A stretch of DNA of 64,000 bases, taken from assembly GCF_900249755.1 (NCBI RefSeq), contig NZ_LT976854.1:1402927-1466926 (forward strand), written 5' to 3'. This stretch comes from Cupriavidus taiwanensis. GTDB taxonomy: Bacteria > Pseudomonadota > Gammaproteobacteria > Burkholderiales > Burkholderiaceae. The notes under the pieces were generated by a model. That model did no database searches and was not told where the DNA came from. It saw nothing but the letters and a program-made list of their open reading frames with translations. Positions 27,755-35,946 of the stretch are shown here, piece after piece (the first letter of the stretch is position 1; every line of letters starts with the position of its first letter). A program made the position numbers and the translations under genes.

Positions 27755-30220
27755 ATGAGCAACGTTTCACGGCTCGCACTGGGCCTTGCGCTCGCCGCGC
27801 TATGCCAGCTGCTGCCAGCCACCTTGCCCGCCGCGAGCGCGGCGCCGGCATCCGAGGCCGCTTCCGCGACCGAGGCGCAACAGCCGCCCGCCCTCACGCA
27901 CGCCGAAGCCACCGCCGAACTCAAGCGCCTGCAGACCGAGCAGGACCGCATCAAGCAGCGGGCCTCGGACCCCGAGGGCAACACCAAGCTGGACGAGCTG
28001 GACCATGACCTGCACCAGCTCGACGCGGAGGTCGACAAGCTGTCCGCCGCGCTGGCCCCGCAGCGCGACCAGCTGCAGGCGCAGCTTGACGTGCTGGGCC
28101 CGCCGCCGTCCGACGGCATCACCAGGGAAGCACCGGCCGTGGTACGGCAGCGCGCCGAGCTGAATGCGCGGCGCATGCAGCTCGATGCGCAGCTCAAGCA
28201 GGCGGCCGAGAGCAAGGAGAATATCGCCAACCTGAGCGGGCAGATCGGGCGGCTGCAGCGCAGCCAGATGAAAGACCAGCTGGCGCTGCGCTCGGACAGC
28301 ATCCTCAACCCGCAGTTCTGGAAGCCGATGGTCAGCCCTGCCGCCGAGGACCGCGCGCGCATGGCCGCGTTCCTGGACCAGGTCGTGCCGATGGTGCAGC
28401 TGGCGTGGCAGCCGTCGCAGCGCGCCGCCACCATCGCGCTGCTGCTGCTTGCGCTGGGCGTGTGGCTGCTGGGCAAGCGCCTGGCCGAACGCGCGCTGGC
28501 CTGGTTCTGCCTGAACAAGCTGCCGCCGACCCGGCTGCGGCGCAGCGCCCTGGCGCTGGCCACCACGCTCGCGACCGTGGCCACCACGGGGCTGGCGGTG
28601 CAGATCGTCTACAACGCCTTCACGCGCAACTATGAACTGCCGCCGGACCTGATGACGCTGTACGGCGGGCTGGTCAAGCTGACCCTGACCAGCGCGCTGA
28701 TCGCGGGCCTGGGGCGCGCGCTGCTGTGCACGCGCCACCCCTCGTGGCGGCTGCCCGCGCTGGCCGATCCCGTGGCGCGGGCGATGAAGCCGTTCCCCGC
28801 GGTGCTGGCCGGGCTGTTGCTGCTGGCCGGCACGCTGGAACAGCTCAACCGCATTGCCGATACCAGCGTGCAGGTCACGCTGCTGGGGCGCGGGCTGGTC
28901 TCGCTGGTGGTGGTGCTGACCATCGGCGCGGCGCTGCTGCGCGCCAACCGCGTGCGCAACGAGCTGGCGGCGGCGGGCGAGCAGCCCGAGGCGCGCGCCA
29001 CGCTGGCGGGCATGATCCACGCCGGCGTCACGCTGATCGTGATCGTGTCGATGGTGGCGCTGCTGGCCGGCTATATCAGCTTTGCGCGCTTCCTGACCTA
29101 TGAGCTGGTCTGGTTCGACATCGTGCTGTGCAGCCTGTACCTGCTGACCCAGGTCACGCGCGACCTGTTCGAAAGCCTGTTCTCGACCCAGCACACCAGC
29201 GGGCAGGTGATCAAGCAGCTGTTCGGGGTCGACGATGCGCGCCTGGAACAGACCGCCACCATCCTGTCCGGCATCGGCGCCAGCCTGTTGCTGCTGCTGG
29301 CCGTGGTGGCGCTGCTGACTGGCGGCTTCGGCACCACCCCGGCGGACCTGGTCGACAGCCTGGTCACCGTGCTGGGCGGCGAAAAGCTGCGCAGCCTGAA
29401 CATCATGCCCGAGCGCATCCTGAACGCGCTGGTCGCGCTGGGCGTGGGCATCTGGCTGCTGCGCACGGTGCGGCGCTGGCTGGATGCGGAGCTGCTGCCC
29501 AAGCTGTGCATGGAGCCGGGGCTGCGCGCGTCGCTGATCACGCTGTTCAGCAATGTCGGCTACGTGCTGCTGGTGCTGCTGACGCTGTCGCTGCTGGGCG
29601 TGCGCTGGGACAACCTGGCGTGGATCGTCAGCGCGCTGTCGGTCGGCATCGGCTTCGGCCTGCAGGAGATCGTGAAGAACTTCGTGTCGGGGCTGATCCT
29701 GCTGACCGAGCGCCCGGTCAAGGTGGGCGACATGGTCAGCATCGCCGGGGTCGAGGGCGACATCCGACGCATCAACGTGCGCGCCACCGAGATCCAGTTG
29801 GGCGACCGCTCCACCGTGATCGTGCCCAATTCGCAGCTGATCTCGCAGAACCTGCGCAACGTCACCATGAGCAACAGCACCCAGGGGGTGGCTTCGCTGC
29901 AGCTCACCTTCCCGCTGAACACCGACCCCGAGCAGTTGCGCGACCTGCTGCTCGACGTCTACCGCGAAAACGAAAGCATCCTCGACGTGCCCGCGCCGTC
30001 GGTGATGTTCAGCCAGCTCGCGCCCAACGGCATCACGCTGTCGGTGACCGGCTATGTCGGCAGCCCGCGCATCGCCGCGGCCACGCGCAGCGACCTGCTG
30101 TTCGAGATCCTCAAGCGGCTGCGCGCCGAGGGCATCTCGCTGTCGGTGCCGCAATCGCTGCGGCTGGAGAACATGCCGCCGTTCGGCCCGGAGCCGGAGC
30201 GCGCGCTGGCAACCGGCTGA
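27755..30220 (+). CDS. Large MscS-family mechanosensitive channel
   Basis: An 821-residue inner-membrane channel. A signal peptide is followed by a periplasmic coiled-coil region (about residues 40-190, with EATAELKRLQTEQDRIKQRA) and roughly ten membrane helices. The conserved MscS pore and beta domain comes last: SVGIGFGLQEIVKNFVSGL, then ERPVKVGDMVSI and VPNSQLISQNLRNVTMSN. The size and extra N-terminal domain resemble the DUF3772/MscK-type channels that release solutes on osmotic downshock. The start at 27755 is chosen for the signal peptide; its ribosome site is weak. Confidence 0.9.
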   Translation: MSNVSRLALGLALAALCQLLPATLPAASAAPASEAASATEAQQPPALTHAEATAELKRLQTEQDRIKQRASDPEGNTKLDELDHDLHQLDAEVDKLSAALAPQRDQLQAQLDVLGPPPSDGITREAPAVVRQRAELNARRMQLDAQLKQAAESKENIANLSGQIGRLQRSQMKDQLALRSDSILNPQFWKPMVSPAAEDRARMAAFLDQVVPMVQLAWQPSQRAATIALLLLALGVWLLGKRLAERALAWFCLNKLPPTRLRRSALALATTLATVATTGLAVQIVYNAFTRNYELPPDLMTLYGGLVKLTLTSALIAGLGRALLCTRHPSWRLPALADPVARAMKPFPAVLAGLLLLAGTLEQLNRIADTSVQVTLLGRGLVSLVVVLTIGAALLRANRVRNELAAAGEQPEARATLAGMIHAGVTLIVIVSMVALLAGYISFARFLTYELVWFDIVLCSLYLLTQVTRDLFESLFSTQHTSGQVIKQLFGVDDARLEQTATILSGIGASLLLLLAVVALLTGGFGTTPADLVDSLVTVLGGEKLRSLNIMPERILNALVALGVGIWLLRTVRRWLDAELLPKLCMEPGLRASLITLFSNVGYVLLVLLTLSLLGVRWDNLAWIVSALSVGIGFGLQEIVKNFVSGLILLTERPVKVGDMVSIAGVEGDIRRINVRATEIQLGDRSTVIVPNSQLISQNLRNVTMSNSTQGVASLQLTFPLNTDPEQLRDLLLDVYRENESILDVPAPSVMFSQLAPNGITLSVTGYVGSPRIAAATRSDLLFEILKRLRAEGISLSVPQSLRLENMPPFGPEPERALATG

Positions 30221-30251
30221 GGCTCCGCGGCAGCGCCGCCATGCCTGGCCG

Positions 30252-30764
30252 CTACAACGCGGCCGCCGCCGCGGCGTCTTCCACCGCCACCGCCACCAGC
30301 CAGCGGCGGATCACCTGCTCTTCCTGAGCCGACAGGCCCGCCGCGAGGCGGGCCTCGTTGGCCATGACCCGCTCGCGGCACTGTCCCAGCAACGCCTTGC
30401 CCCGCGCCGACAGCGCGATGGTCTGGATGCGGCCGTGCACCGGATGCGGCGTGCGCTCGATATGCCCCGCCTTCTCCAGGTTGCCGACGATCACGCTGAC
30501 GGTCTGCGGCGTCAGCAGCGCCAGCCGCGCCAGGTCGGCTCCCGACAGCCCCGGATACGCGCCCAGCATGGTCAGCACCACGAACTGCGGCGGCGTCACG
30601 TTCAGGTCCGCCAGCGCCCGTTCCATGCGCAGCCGGTTGGCCGCGCCGGCCTGGCGCAGCAGGTAGCCAAGGTGGCCGCTTTCGCCGCGCTTGCCTTCGC
30701 CGGGCGCCGGCACCGCAGTCGGGACCGCGGCCACGGCGCCGCGCTTGTTCGCTGTCTTGCGCAT
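30252..30764 (-). CDS. MarR-family transcriptional regulator
   Basis: A 170-residue MarR protein with the winged helix centred on LSGADLARLALLTPQTVSVI and the wing at HPVHGRIQTIALSARGKALL. An N-terminal basic extension of about 25 residues is present. It is divergent from an AhpD-like/GNAT/azoreductase operon with only 66 bases between start codons, so it very likely represses that operon and itself. Confidence 0.9.
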   Translation of the reverse strand: MRKTANKRGAVAAVPTAVPAPGEGKRGESGHLGYLLRQAGAANRLRMERALADLNVTPPQFVVLTMLGAYPGLSGADLARLALLTPQTVSVIVGNLEKAGHIERTPHPVHGRIQTIALSARGKALLGQCRERVMANEARLAAGLSAQEEQVIRRWLVAVAVEDAAAAAAL

Positions 30765-30800
30765 AATGTCAGAACTCTTATATTATGTTCGTGCTCTGAT
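30762..30800. promoter_or_regulatory. Candidate MarR operator
   Basis: CATAAT (30762-30767) and ATTATG (30782-30787) form an inverted pair. A second nested pair joins TCAGA plus GAAC on the left with GTTC and TCTGA on the right. The region is AT-rich and lies between the divergent MarR and AhpD-like genes. Confidence 0.4.
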
Positions 30801-30830
30801 ATTAACCCGGTCCGCCGAAGGAGGCCAGCA

Positions 30831-31331
30831 ATGCCAGACCCGCATGCCAGCATGACGTTCGATTCATTCACCCGCGCCGCCCCCGCCGTGTACGCGGCGC
30901 TGCGCGCGCTTCGCACCGCCGTGGACGACTCGGGACTCGACAAGCCGCTGACCGAGCTGATCAAGGTGCGCGTGTCGCAGCTCAACGGCTGCGCCTTCTG
31001 CCTGCAGTTCCACCTGAACCTGGCGCGACGGCATGGCGTGGATGCGCGCAAGCTTGACCTGGTCGCGGTCTGGCGCGAGGCCGGCGTCCATTCCGCGCGC
31101 GAGCAGGCGGCACTGGCCTGGGCCGAGGCGCTGACGGTGCTGGGCGCCACCGCGGGCGCCGGCGCGGAACACGAGCGCCAGCAGGCGCTGGCGCGCGTGC
31201 GCGAGCATTTCAGCGAAGCCGAGATCCCCTACCTGGCCGCTTCGATCGCCGCGATCCAGGCATGGAACCGCATTGCCGCCGGCCTGCAGTTTCCGCCGCC
31301 GCCCGCGGAACCGGCAGGGAGTGCCGCATGA
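30831..31331 (+). CDS. Carboxymuconolactone decarboxylase / AhpD-like protein
   Basis: A 166-residue all-helical protein of the AhpD/CMD superfamily. NGCAFCLQFHLNLARRHGV carries the CxxC pair and following His used by AhpD-like peroxidases for thiol-based reduction of hydroperoxides. An AAGGAGG site precedes the ATG. The stop codon overlaps the next start (ATGA), giving a tight operon with a GNAT protein and an azoreductase under a MarR regulator, a common redox-stress arrangement. Confidence 0.88.
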   Translation: MPDPHASMTFDSFTRAAPAVYAALRALRTAVDDSGLDKPLTELIKVRVSQLNGCAFCLQFHLNLARRHGVDARKLDLVAVWREAGVHSAREQAALAWAEALTVLGATAGAGAEHERQQALARVREHFSEAEIPYLAASIAAIQAWNRIAAGLQFPPPPAEPAGSAA

Positions 31332-31789
31332 ACGCCGCCACCGCCCCGCACACCGGACTCCGGCATGTCGACAATGACAGCGAAGTGGCCGCCTGTTTTG
31401 CGCTGATGCGGCAATTGCGCCCGCACCTGGCCTCTGCCGATGAACTGGTGGCGCGCTGGCGCCGCCAGGCGGCCACGGGCTATCGCCTGCTGGTGCTGTG
31501 GGACCAAGGCAAGCCGGTTGCGCTGGCCGGCTGGCGCCTGCAGGAGAACCTGGTGCGCGGCGTGCACGTCTACGTCGATGACCTCGTCACCGACGCCGAC
31601 GCGCGCAGCAGCGGCCACGGGCAGCAAGTGATGGACCGGCTGAAACTGGAGGCGCGCCAGGCAGGCTGCCGCTCGCTGGTTCTCGATACGCCGCTGGCCA
31701 ACGTGCTGGGCCACCGCTTCTACTACCGCAACGGCCTGCTGGCCGGCGCGCTGCATTTCCATTTCCCGCTGGAGGACAACCACCGATGA
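31328..31789 (+). CDS. GNAT-family N-acetyltransferase
   Basis: A 153-residue GNAT protein that would transfer an acetyl group from acetyl-CoA to an amine. The acetyl-CoA loop is RSSGHGQQVMDRL after the VYVDDLVTDADA strand, and the C-terminal GHRFYYRNGL is the usual last helix and strand. It overlaps both neighbours by four bases (ATGA), so translation is coupled. Substrate unknown. Confidence 0.85.
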   Translation: MNAATAPHTGLRHVDNDSEVAACFALMRQLRPHLASADELVARWRRQAATGYRLLVLWDQGKPVALAGWRLQENLVRGVHVYVDDLVTDADARSSGHGQQVMDRLKLEARQAGCRSLVLDTPLANVLGHRFYYRNGLLAGALHFHFPLEDNHR

Positions 31790-32403
31790 CTACCTTGCTT
31801 CACCTCAGCGCCAGCAGCCGCGGCGAGGCCTCGAACAGCCGGCAGGCTGCAGCGCGCCTGCTGAAGCAGATCGGCGCCGGTTCGCTGCGCGTGATCGAGC
31901 GCGACCTGGCGCGCCAGCCGCTGCCGCATCCGGACCGGGCCACCGTCGAAGCCAGCCTGATGCCGCCCGAGCAGCGCGGCCCGGCCGAGCAAGCCGCGCT
32001 GGCGCTGTCGGAAACGCTGATCGCCGAGCTGGAATCGGCCGACGCCGTGCTGATCTCGACGCCGATGCACAACTTCACCGTGCCGTCGGCGCTCAAGGCG
32101 TGGATCGACCTGGTGGTGCGGCCCAACCGCACCTTCCGCAACACGCCGGCCGGCAAGGTCGGCATGCTGGCGGACCGGCCGGTGCTGGCGCTGGTCTCGT
32201 GCGGCGGCCCGTTCCGCGAAGGCCCCGGAAGTCAGCAGGATTTCCTGACGCCATACCTGAAGTATGTGTTCGCGGCAGTCGGCATCACACAGGTGGAAGT
32301 GCTGCGCATGGAACGCATGAACTGGGGGCCGGACTTCGCACAAGCGGGGCTCGACAGCGTACTTGCGCCGGCAGGCTGGCCCCGGGAGATGGCGCCGGCC
32401 TGA
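31786..32403 (+). CDS. azoR: FMN-dependent NADH-azoreductase
   Basis: A 205-residue flavodoxin-fold quinone/azo reductase. The FMN phosphate loop is SASSRGEASNSRQA, and TPMHNFTVPSALKAWIDLVV followed by RPNRTF matches the family's flavin and substrate region. Enzymes of this type reduce quinones and azo dyes with two electrons from NADH. It is the third gene of the MarR-controlled operon, supporting a role in electrophile or quinone stress. Confidence 0.9.
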   Translation: MTTLLHLSASSRGEASNSRQAAARLLKQIGAGSLRVIERDLARQPLPHPDRATVEASLMPPEQRGPAEQAALALSETLIAELESADAVLISTPMHNFTVPSALKAWIDLVVRPNRTFRNTPAGKVGMLADRPVLALVSCGGPFREGPGSQQDFLTPYLKYVFAAVGITQVEVLRMERMNWGPDFAQAGLDSVLAPAGWPREMAPA

Positions 32404-32434
32404 GCGTGCGCCGCGGCAGGGGGGATTTCTTTAT

Positions 32435-32484
32435 ATTCTCATATGGAGAATTTTTGTATTACTATATTCTCCAGTTGAGAATAT
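32435..32484. promoter_or_regulatory. Twin palindromic operator before a LysR gene
   Basis: Two TTCTC-N5-GAGAA palindromes occur: ATTCTC-ATATG-GAGAAT (32435-32451) and ATATTCTC-CAGTT-GAGAATAT (32464-32484), both with perfect arms. Their centres are 31 bases apart, close to three helical turns. The second ends 33 bases before the LysR start codon. The block is strikingly AT-rich for this genome. Confidence 0.7.
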
Positions 32485-32517
32485 TGAAGTCCCCCCATCC
32501 ACTCCCTGCCGCGCCCG

Positions 32518-33405
32518 ATGGAACTGGCTGAACTCGAAATCTTCCGCGCCGTCGCCACGGAGCAGAGCATCACCCGCGCCGCGCGGCTGCTGGACCGGGT
32601 GCAGTCCAACGTCACCACGCGCGTCAAGCAACTGGAAGAAGCGCTGGGCGTGGCCCTGTTCCAGCGCGACAGCAAGCGCATGCTGCTGACGCCCGAGGGC
32701 CACCGGCTGCTCGCCTATGCCAACCAGATGCTGGCGCTGGCGGAAGAAGCGCGGCAGTCGGTGCAGGGCGCCGCGCCGTCGGGCCGCCTGCGCATCGGTA
32801 CCATGGAAAGCGCCGCCGCCAACCGCCTGCCGATGCCATTGGCACGCTTCCACGCGGCCTGGCCCGGCGTGGAGATCGAGATCCGGACCGGCACCTCGCG
32901 TGCGCTGGTCGATGCCGTGCTCGACCACCGGCTGGATTGCGCCGTGGTCGCGCATCCGGGCGAAGGGCCGGCGCGCGCGGCCGACATGGACGAACTGGCC
33001 CCGGGGCTCGAAGGCACCTACCTGTTCACCGAACACCTGCAGCTGGTGCTGCCGGCCAGCCACCCCAAGGTGCGCGGGCCGAAGGATGTGGCATTGCGCC
33101 GCCTGGCCGCCTTCCCGAAGGGCTGCACCTACCGCCAGTGCGCCGAAGCCTGGCTGGCGCAAGGCAGCGACGATATGCGCCAGCGCCTGGCCATCACCGA
33201 GATGCCGTCGTACCACGCCATGCTGGCCTGCGTCAGCGCCGGCACGGCGATGGCGATCCTGCCGCGCTCGCTGCTGGCGCTGCACCGCGACGCCGTCGAC
33301 GTGCAGACCGTGCCGGTGCGCGCGGTGCACACCTATATCGTCAAGCGTGCCGGCTATGCCACGCACGCCTGCGACGCCTTCGTGCGCGAACTGCGCGCTG
33401 GCTGA
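32518..33405 (+). CDS. LysR-family transcriptional regulator
   Basis: A 295-residue LysR protein: winged helix FRAVATEQSITRAARLLDRV, then SNVTTRVKQLEEALG, and an effector domain. It lies downstream of two perfect palindromes and upstream of a nitronate-monooxygenase gene on the same strand, so it may activate that gene and control itself. Confidence 0.9.
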   Translation: MELAELEIFRAVATEQSITRAARLLDRVQSNVTTRVKQLEEALGVALFQRDSKRMLLTPEGHRLLAYANQMLALAEEARQSVQGAAPSGRLRIGTMESAAANRLPMPLARFHAAWPGVEIEIRTGTSRALVDAVLDHRLDCAVVAHPGEGPARAADMDELAPGLEGTYLFTEHLQLVLPASHPKVRGPKDVALRRLAAFPKGCTYRQCAEAWLAQGSDDMRQRLAITEMPSYHAMLACVSAGTAMAILPRSLLALHRDAVDVQTVPVRAVHTYIVKRAGYATHACDAFVRELRAG

Positions 33406-33459
33406 CCCAGCCGTCCCACCTTCCGCACCATCGCCATCGACCCTGACCAGGAGCGCCAA

Positions 33460-34575
33460 GTGACCCACTCCCCCTCCACCGCCGACCGGCTGCCGCTGCT
33501 GCGCAGGCTTGGCATCCGCACCCCGATCATCCAGGCACCGATGGCCGGTGTCAGCACGCCCGCGCTGGCCGCGGCCGTCACCAATGCCGGCGGGCTCGGT
33601 TCGCTCGGCGTTGGCGCGATGGACGCCGAAGCCGCGCGCAAGTCCATCCGCGAGACCCGCGCGCTGACCAGCGGGCCGTTCAACGTCAACGTGTTCTGCC
33701 ATGCGCCGGCCGTCGCCGATGCCGCGCGCGAGCAGGCATGGCTGGCCTACCTCGCGCCGCGCTTTGCCGAGTTCGGCGCGACCCCGCCGGCGACGCTGCG
33801 CGAGATCTACCGCAGCTACGTGACCGACGACGCCATGCACGCGATGCTGCTGGAAGAACGCCCGGCCGTGGTCAGCTTCCATTTCGGGCTGCCCGATGCG
33901 GGCCGGATCCGCGCGCTGCGCGATGCCGGCATCGTGCTGCTGGCCAGCGCCACCTCGCTCGATGAAGCGCGCGCCATCGAGGCCGCCGGCATCGACGCCA
34001 TCGTTGCGCAGGGCATCGAGGCCGGCGGGCATCGCGGCGTGTTCGACCCGGCCGCCGTCGACGAGGGACTGGGCACCTTGGCACTGGTACGCGTGCTGTC
34101 GACGCAGACCCGCGTGCCGGTGATCGCCGCGGGCGGCATCATGGACGGCGCCGGCATCGCCGCGGCGCTGGCGCTCGGCGCGCAGGCGGCGCAGCTCGGC
34201 ACCGCCTTCATCGCCTGCCCCGAAACCATCGCCGACGGCCCCTACCGCGACGCGCTGCTGCAGCGCAAGCGCCCGACCGTGCTGACACGCGCCATCTCCG
34301 GGCGCCATGCGCGCGGCCTGGCCAACCGCTTTACCGAACTGGGCGCGGCAGCCGGCGCGCCCGCCACGCCCGACTACCCCACCGCCTACGATGCCGGCAA
34401 GGCGCTGCACGCCGCCGCCAGGGCGCGCGGCAGCGCCGACTTTGCCGCGCAGTGGGCCGGCCAGGCCGCGCCGCTGGCGCGCGCGCTGCCGGCGGCGGAA
34501 CTGGTCGCGGCCCTGGCCGGCGAACTCGCCGCCAGCGCGCGCGGGCTCGGCGCGCTGGCCGAAACGCTGGGGTAA
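33460..34575 (+). CDS. Nitronate monooxygenase / NAD(P)H-dependent flavin oxidoreductase
   Basis: A 371-residue TIM-barrel FMN enzyme. IIQAPMAGVSTPALAAAVTN and AGGLGSLGVG form the N-terminal FMN-binding part; VVSFHFGLPD carries the family's active-site His; GIEAGGHRG and AAGGIMDG bind the FMN phosphate. Class I members oxidise alkyl nitronates such as propionate 3-nitronate. It starts with GTG and has a CAGGAG site. The LysR gene directly upstream is its probable regulator. Confidence 0.88.
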   Translation: MTHSPSTADRLPLLRRLGIRTPIIQAPMAGVSTPALAAAVTNAGGLGSLGVGAMDAEAARKSIRETRALTSGPFNVNVFCHAPAVADAAREQAWLAYLAPRFAEFGATPPATLREIYRSYVTDDAMHAMLLEERPAVVSFHFGLPDAGRIRALRDAGIVLLASATSLDEARAIEAAGIDAIVAQGIEAGGHRGVFDPAAVDEGLGTLALVRVLSTQTRVPVIAAGGIMDGAGIAAALALGAQAAQLGTAFIACPETIADGPYRDALLQRKRPTVLTRAISGRHARGLANRFTELGAAAGAPATPDYPTAYDAGKALHAAARARGSADFAAQWAGQAAPLARALPAAELVAALAGELAASARGLGALAETLG

Positions 34576-34743
34576 GCCGTTTTGGACACGCCGCTTTACC
34601 GCGTCTTACACTCGGTTAAAAATGGCGGTTCCCAGAAGCCGCGGTTACAAAGCTAACAAGTCGGCCCGTGCGCCGAAACACCTTGAACGCCGGTTTGCGT
34701 CCATCATTCAGGAACACAAGCTGTGCATCACAAGGAGTTCCAA

Positions 34744-35094
34744 ATGCGCCCCTCCACCCGAATCGTCGCCGCGGCGGTGCTGGCCGCATCGCTGCTAGCC
34801 GCCGGTTCCGCGTCCGCGCGCGGCCGGCACCATCACCACGGCGGCTCCAACGCCGGTGCCGTGCTGGCGGTCGGCGCGCTCGCCGGCCTGGCGCTGGGTG
34901 CGATGCTGGCCTCGGGTCCGGTCATGGCGGCGCCGGTGGCGCCCCCGCCCGTCACCTACGCCCCCGCGCCGGTTTCGTACGCCGCGCCGGCGGTGCCGCC
35001 GGGCTATTGCTACCGCGACTACGACCGCGCCTACGTGCCGTGCGGCCCGCAGCCTTCCGGCTACTACCGCGAGGCGCCGTACTACGGCTACTGA
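34744..35094 (+). CDS. Small secreted protein, His/Tyr/Pro-rich
   Basis: A 116-residue protein of unknown function. A signal peptide ends near ASARG, directly followed by an RHHHHGG cluster that could bind metal. A hydrophobic Gly/Ala segment (about residues 35-60) may span or anchor in a membrane. The C-terminal half is rich in Pro, Tyr and Ala and ends in PYYGY. AAGGAG precedes the ATG. It is followed 11 bases later by a methyltransferase gene. Confidence 0.75.
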   Translation: MRPSTRIVAAAVLAASLLAAGSASARGRHHHHGGSNAGAVLAVGALAGLALGAMLASGPVMAAPVAPPPVTYAPAPVSYAAPAVPPGYCYRDYDRAYVPCGPQPSGYYREAPYYGY

Positions 35095-35105
35095 GGGCTG
35101 CCGCC

Positions 35106-35690
35106 ATGCCGGTCGACCGCGACTATTTCGCCGGCCTGTACGGCCGCAATGAAGATCCCTGGGGCATCGGCACGCGCTGGTACGAAGCGCGCAAGCGCGC
35201 CCTGCTGCTGGCCACGCTGCCGCGCGAGCGCTTCGCCCGCGCCTTCGAGCCCGGCTGCGGCGGCGGCCACCTGAGCGCGGCGCTGGCGCCGCGCTGCGAT
35301 GCGCTGGTGGCAATGGAACTGGCCGAGACCGCGGCCGAGCAGGCGCGGCAACGGCTGGCACCGTTCCCGCACGCACGCGTGCTGACCGGCGAACTGCCGC
35401 AGCAATGGCCGGAAGGCAGCTTCGACCTGATGGTGTTTTCCGAACTGGGCTACTACTTTCCCAAGCCGGACTGGCTGGAAGTCGCAGCGATGGCCGCGCG
35501 CACGCTGGCCGACGACGGCGTCATCGTCGCCTGCCATTTCCGGCACCCGTTCACCGAGCAGCAGATTACCGCGCAGGCGGTGCATGAAGCGATCGGCGCG
35601 CAGCCTGGGCTGTATCGGCATATCCACCATCTGGAGCCGGACTTCATGCTGGAACTGTGGACGCGGCAGGCGGAGATGCGGCTGGCGTAG
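35106..35690 (+). CDS. SAM-dependent methyltransferase (NodS-like)
   Basis: A 194-residue class I methyltransferase. The N-terminus DYFAGLYGRNEDPWGIGTRW resembles NodS-family enzymes; FEPGCGGGHLSAAL is the S-adenosylmethionine loop and FSELGYYF motif 4. NodS methylates a Nod-factor amine, but homologs are widespread outside symbiosis, and no nod genes lie here. It is the second gene of a two-gene unit that ends at a strong terminator. Confidence 0.8.
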   Translation: MPVDRDYFAGLYGRNEDPWGIGTRWYEARKRALLLATLPRERFARAFEPGCGGGHLSAALAPRCDALVAMELAETAAEQARQRLAPFPHARVLTGELPQQWPEGSFDLMVFSELGYYFPKPDWLEVAAMAARTLADDGVIVACHFRHPFTEQQITAQAVHEAIGAQPGLYRHIHHLEPDFMLELWTRQAEMRLA

Positions 35691-35704
35691 GTTGAGCGAT
35701 GGGA

Positions 35705-35754
35705 AAGAAAAACGCCCCATGCAAGGCACTGCTTGCATGGGGCGTTGTCTTTCT
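35705..35754. terminator. Strong (probably bidirectional) rho-independent terminator
   Basis: A perfect 15-bp stem (35711-35725 with 35732-35746, arm AACGCCCCATGCAAG) encloses a six-base loop. A T-rich tract follows and an A-rich tract precedes it, so it can work in both directions. It closes the methyltransferase unit. Confidence 0.85.
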
Positions 35755-35803
35755 GGAAAAGCAGATGGCCAAGCACGCAGCGCCATCATTGACTGCTTGC
35801 CGG

Positions 35804-35927
35804 CTCCCTCTCCCGCTTGCGGGAGAGGGTTGGGGTGAGGGCCCGGAGTCTCCACGAAGTGCGGCCGGTGGTATGCCTGCGCCCTGCCCTCACCCCCGGC
35901 CCCTCTCCCGCGAGCGGGAGAGGGGAG
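35804..35927. repeat. REP-like inverted doublet, 124 bp
   Basis: Two palindromic units face each other: 35804-35841 (CTCCCTCTCCCGCTTGCGGG, then AGAGGGTTGGGGTGAGGG) and 35887-35927, its inverse with slightly changed core. The spacer is 45 bases. A second doublet of identical total length lies at 55655-55778, and a single palindrome at 51420-51449. It sits between converging genes. Confidence 0.85.
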
Positions 35928-35946
35928 CAAACACGCGGTTCGGCAA

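Noticed and set aside
35804..35927. Terminator or CRISPR-like repeat for the REP doublet
   Set aside because: No T tracts follow the stems, and matching copies at two other places show a dispersed repeat. The true terminator is the separate hairpin at 35705-35754.
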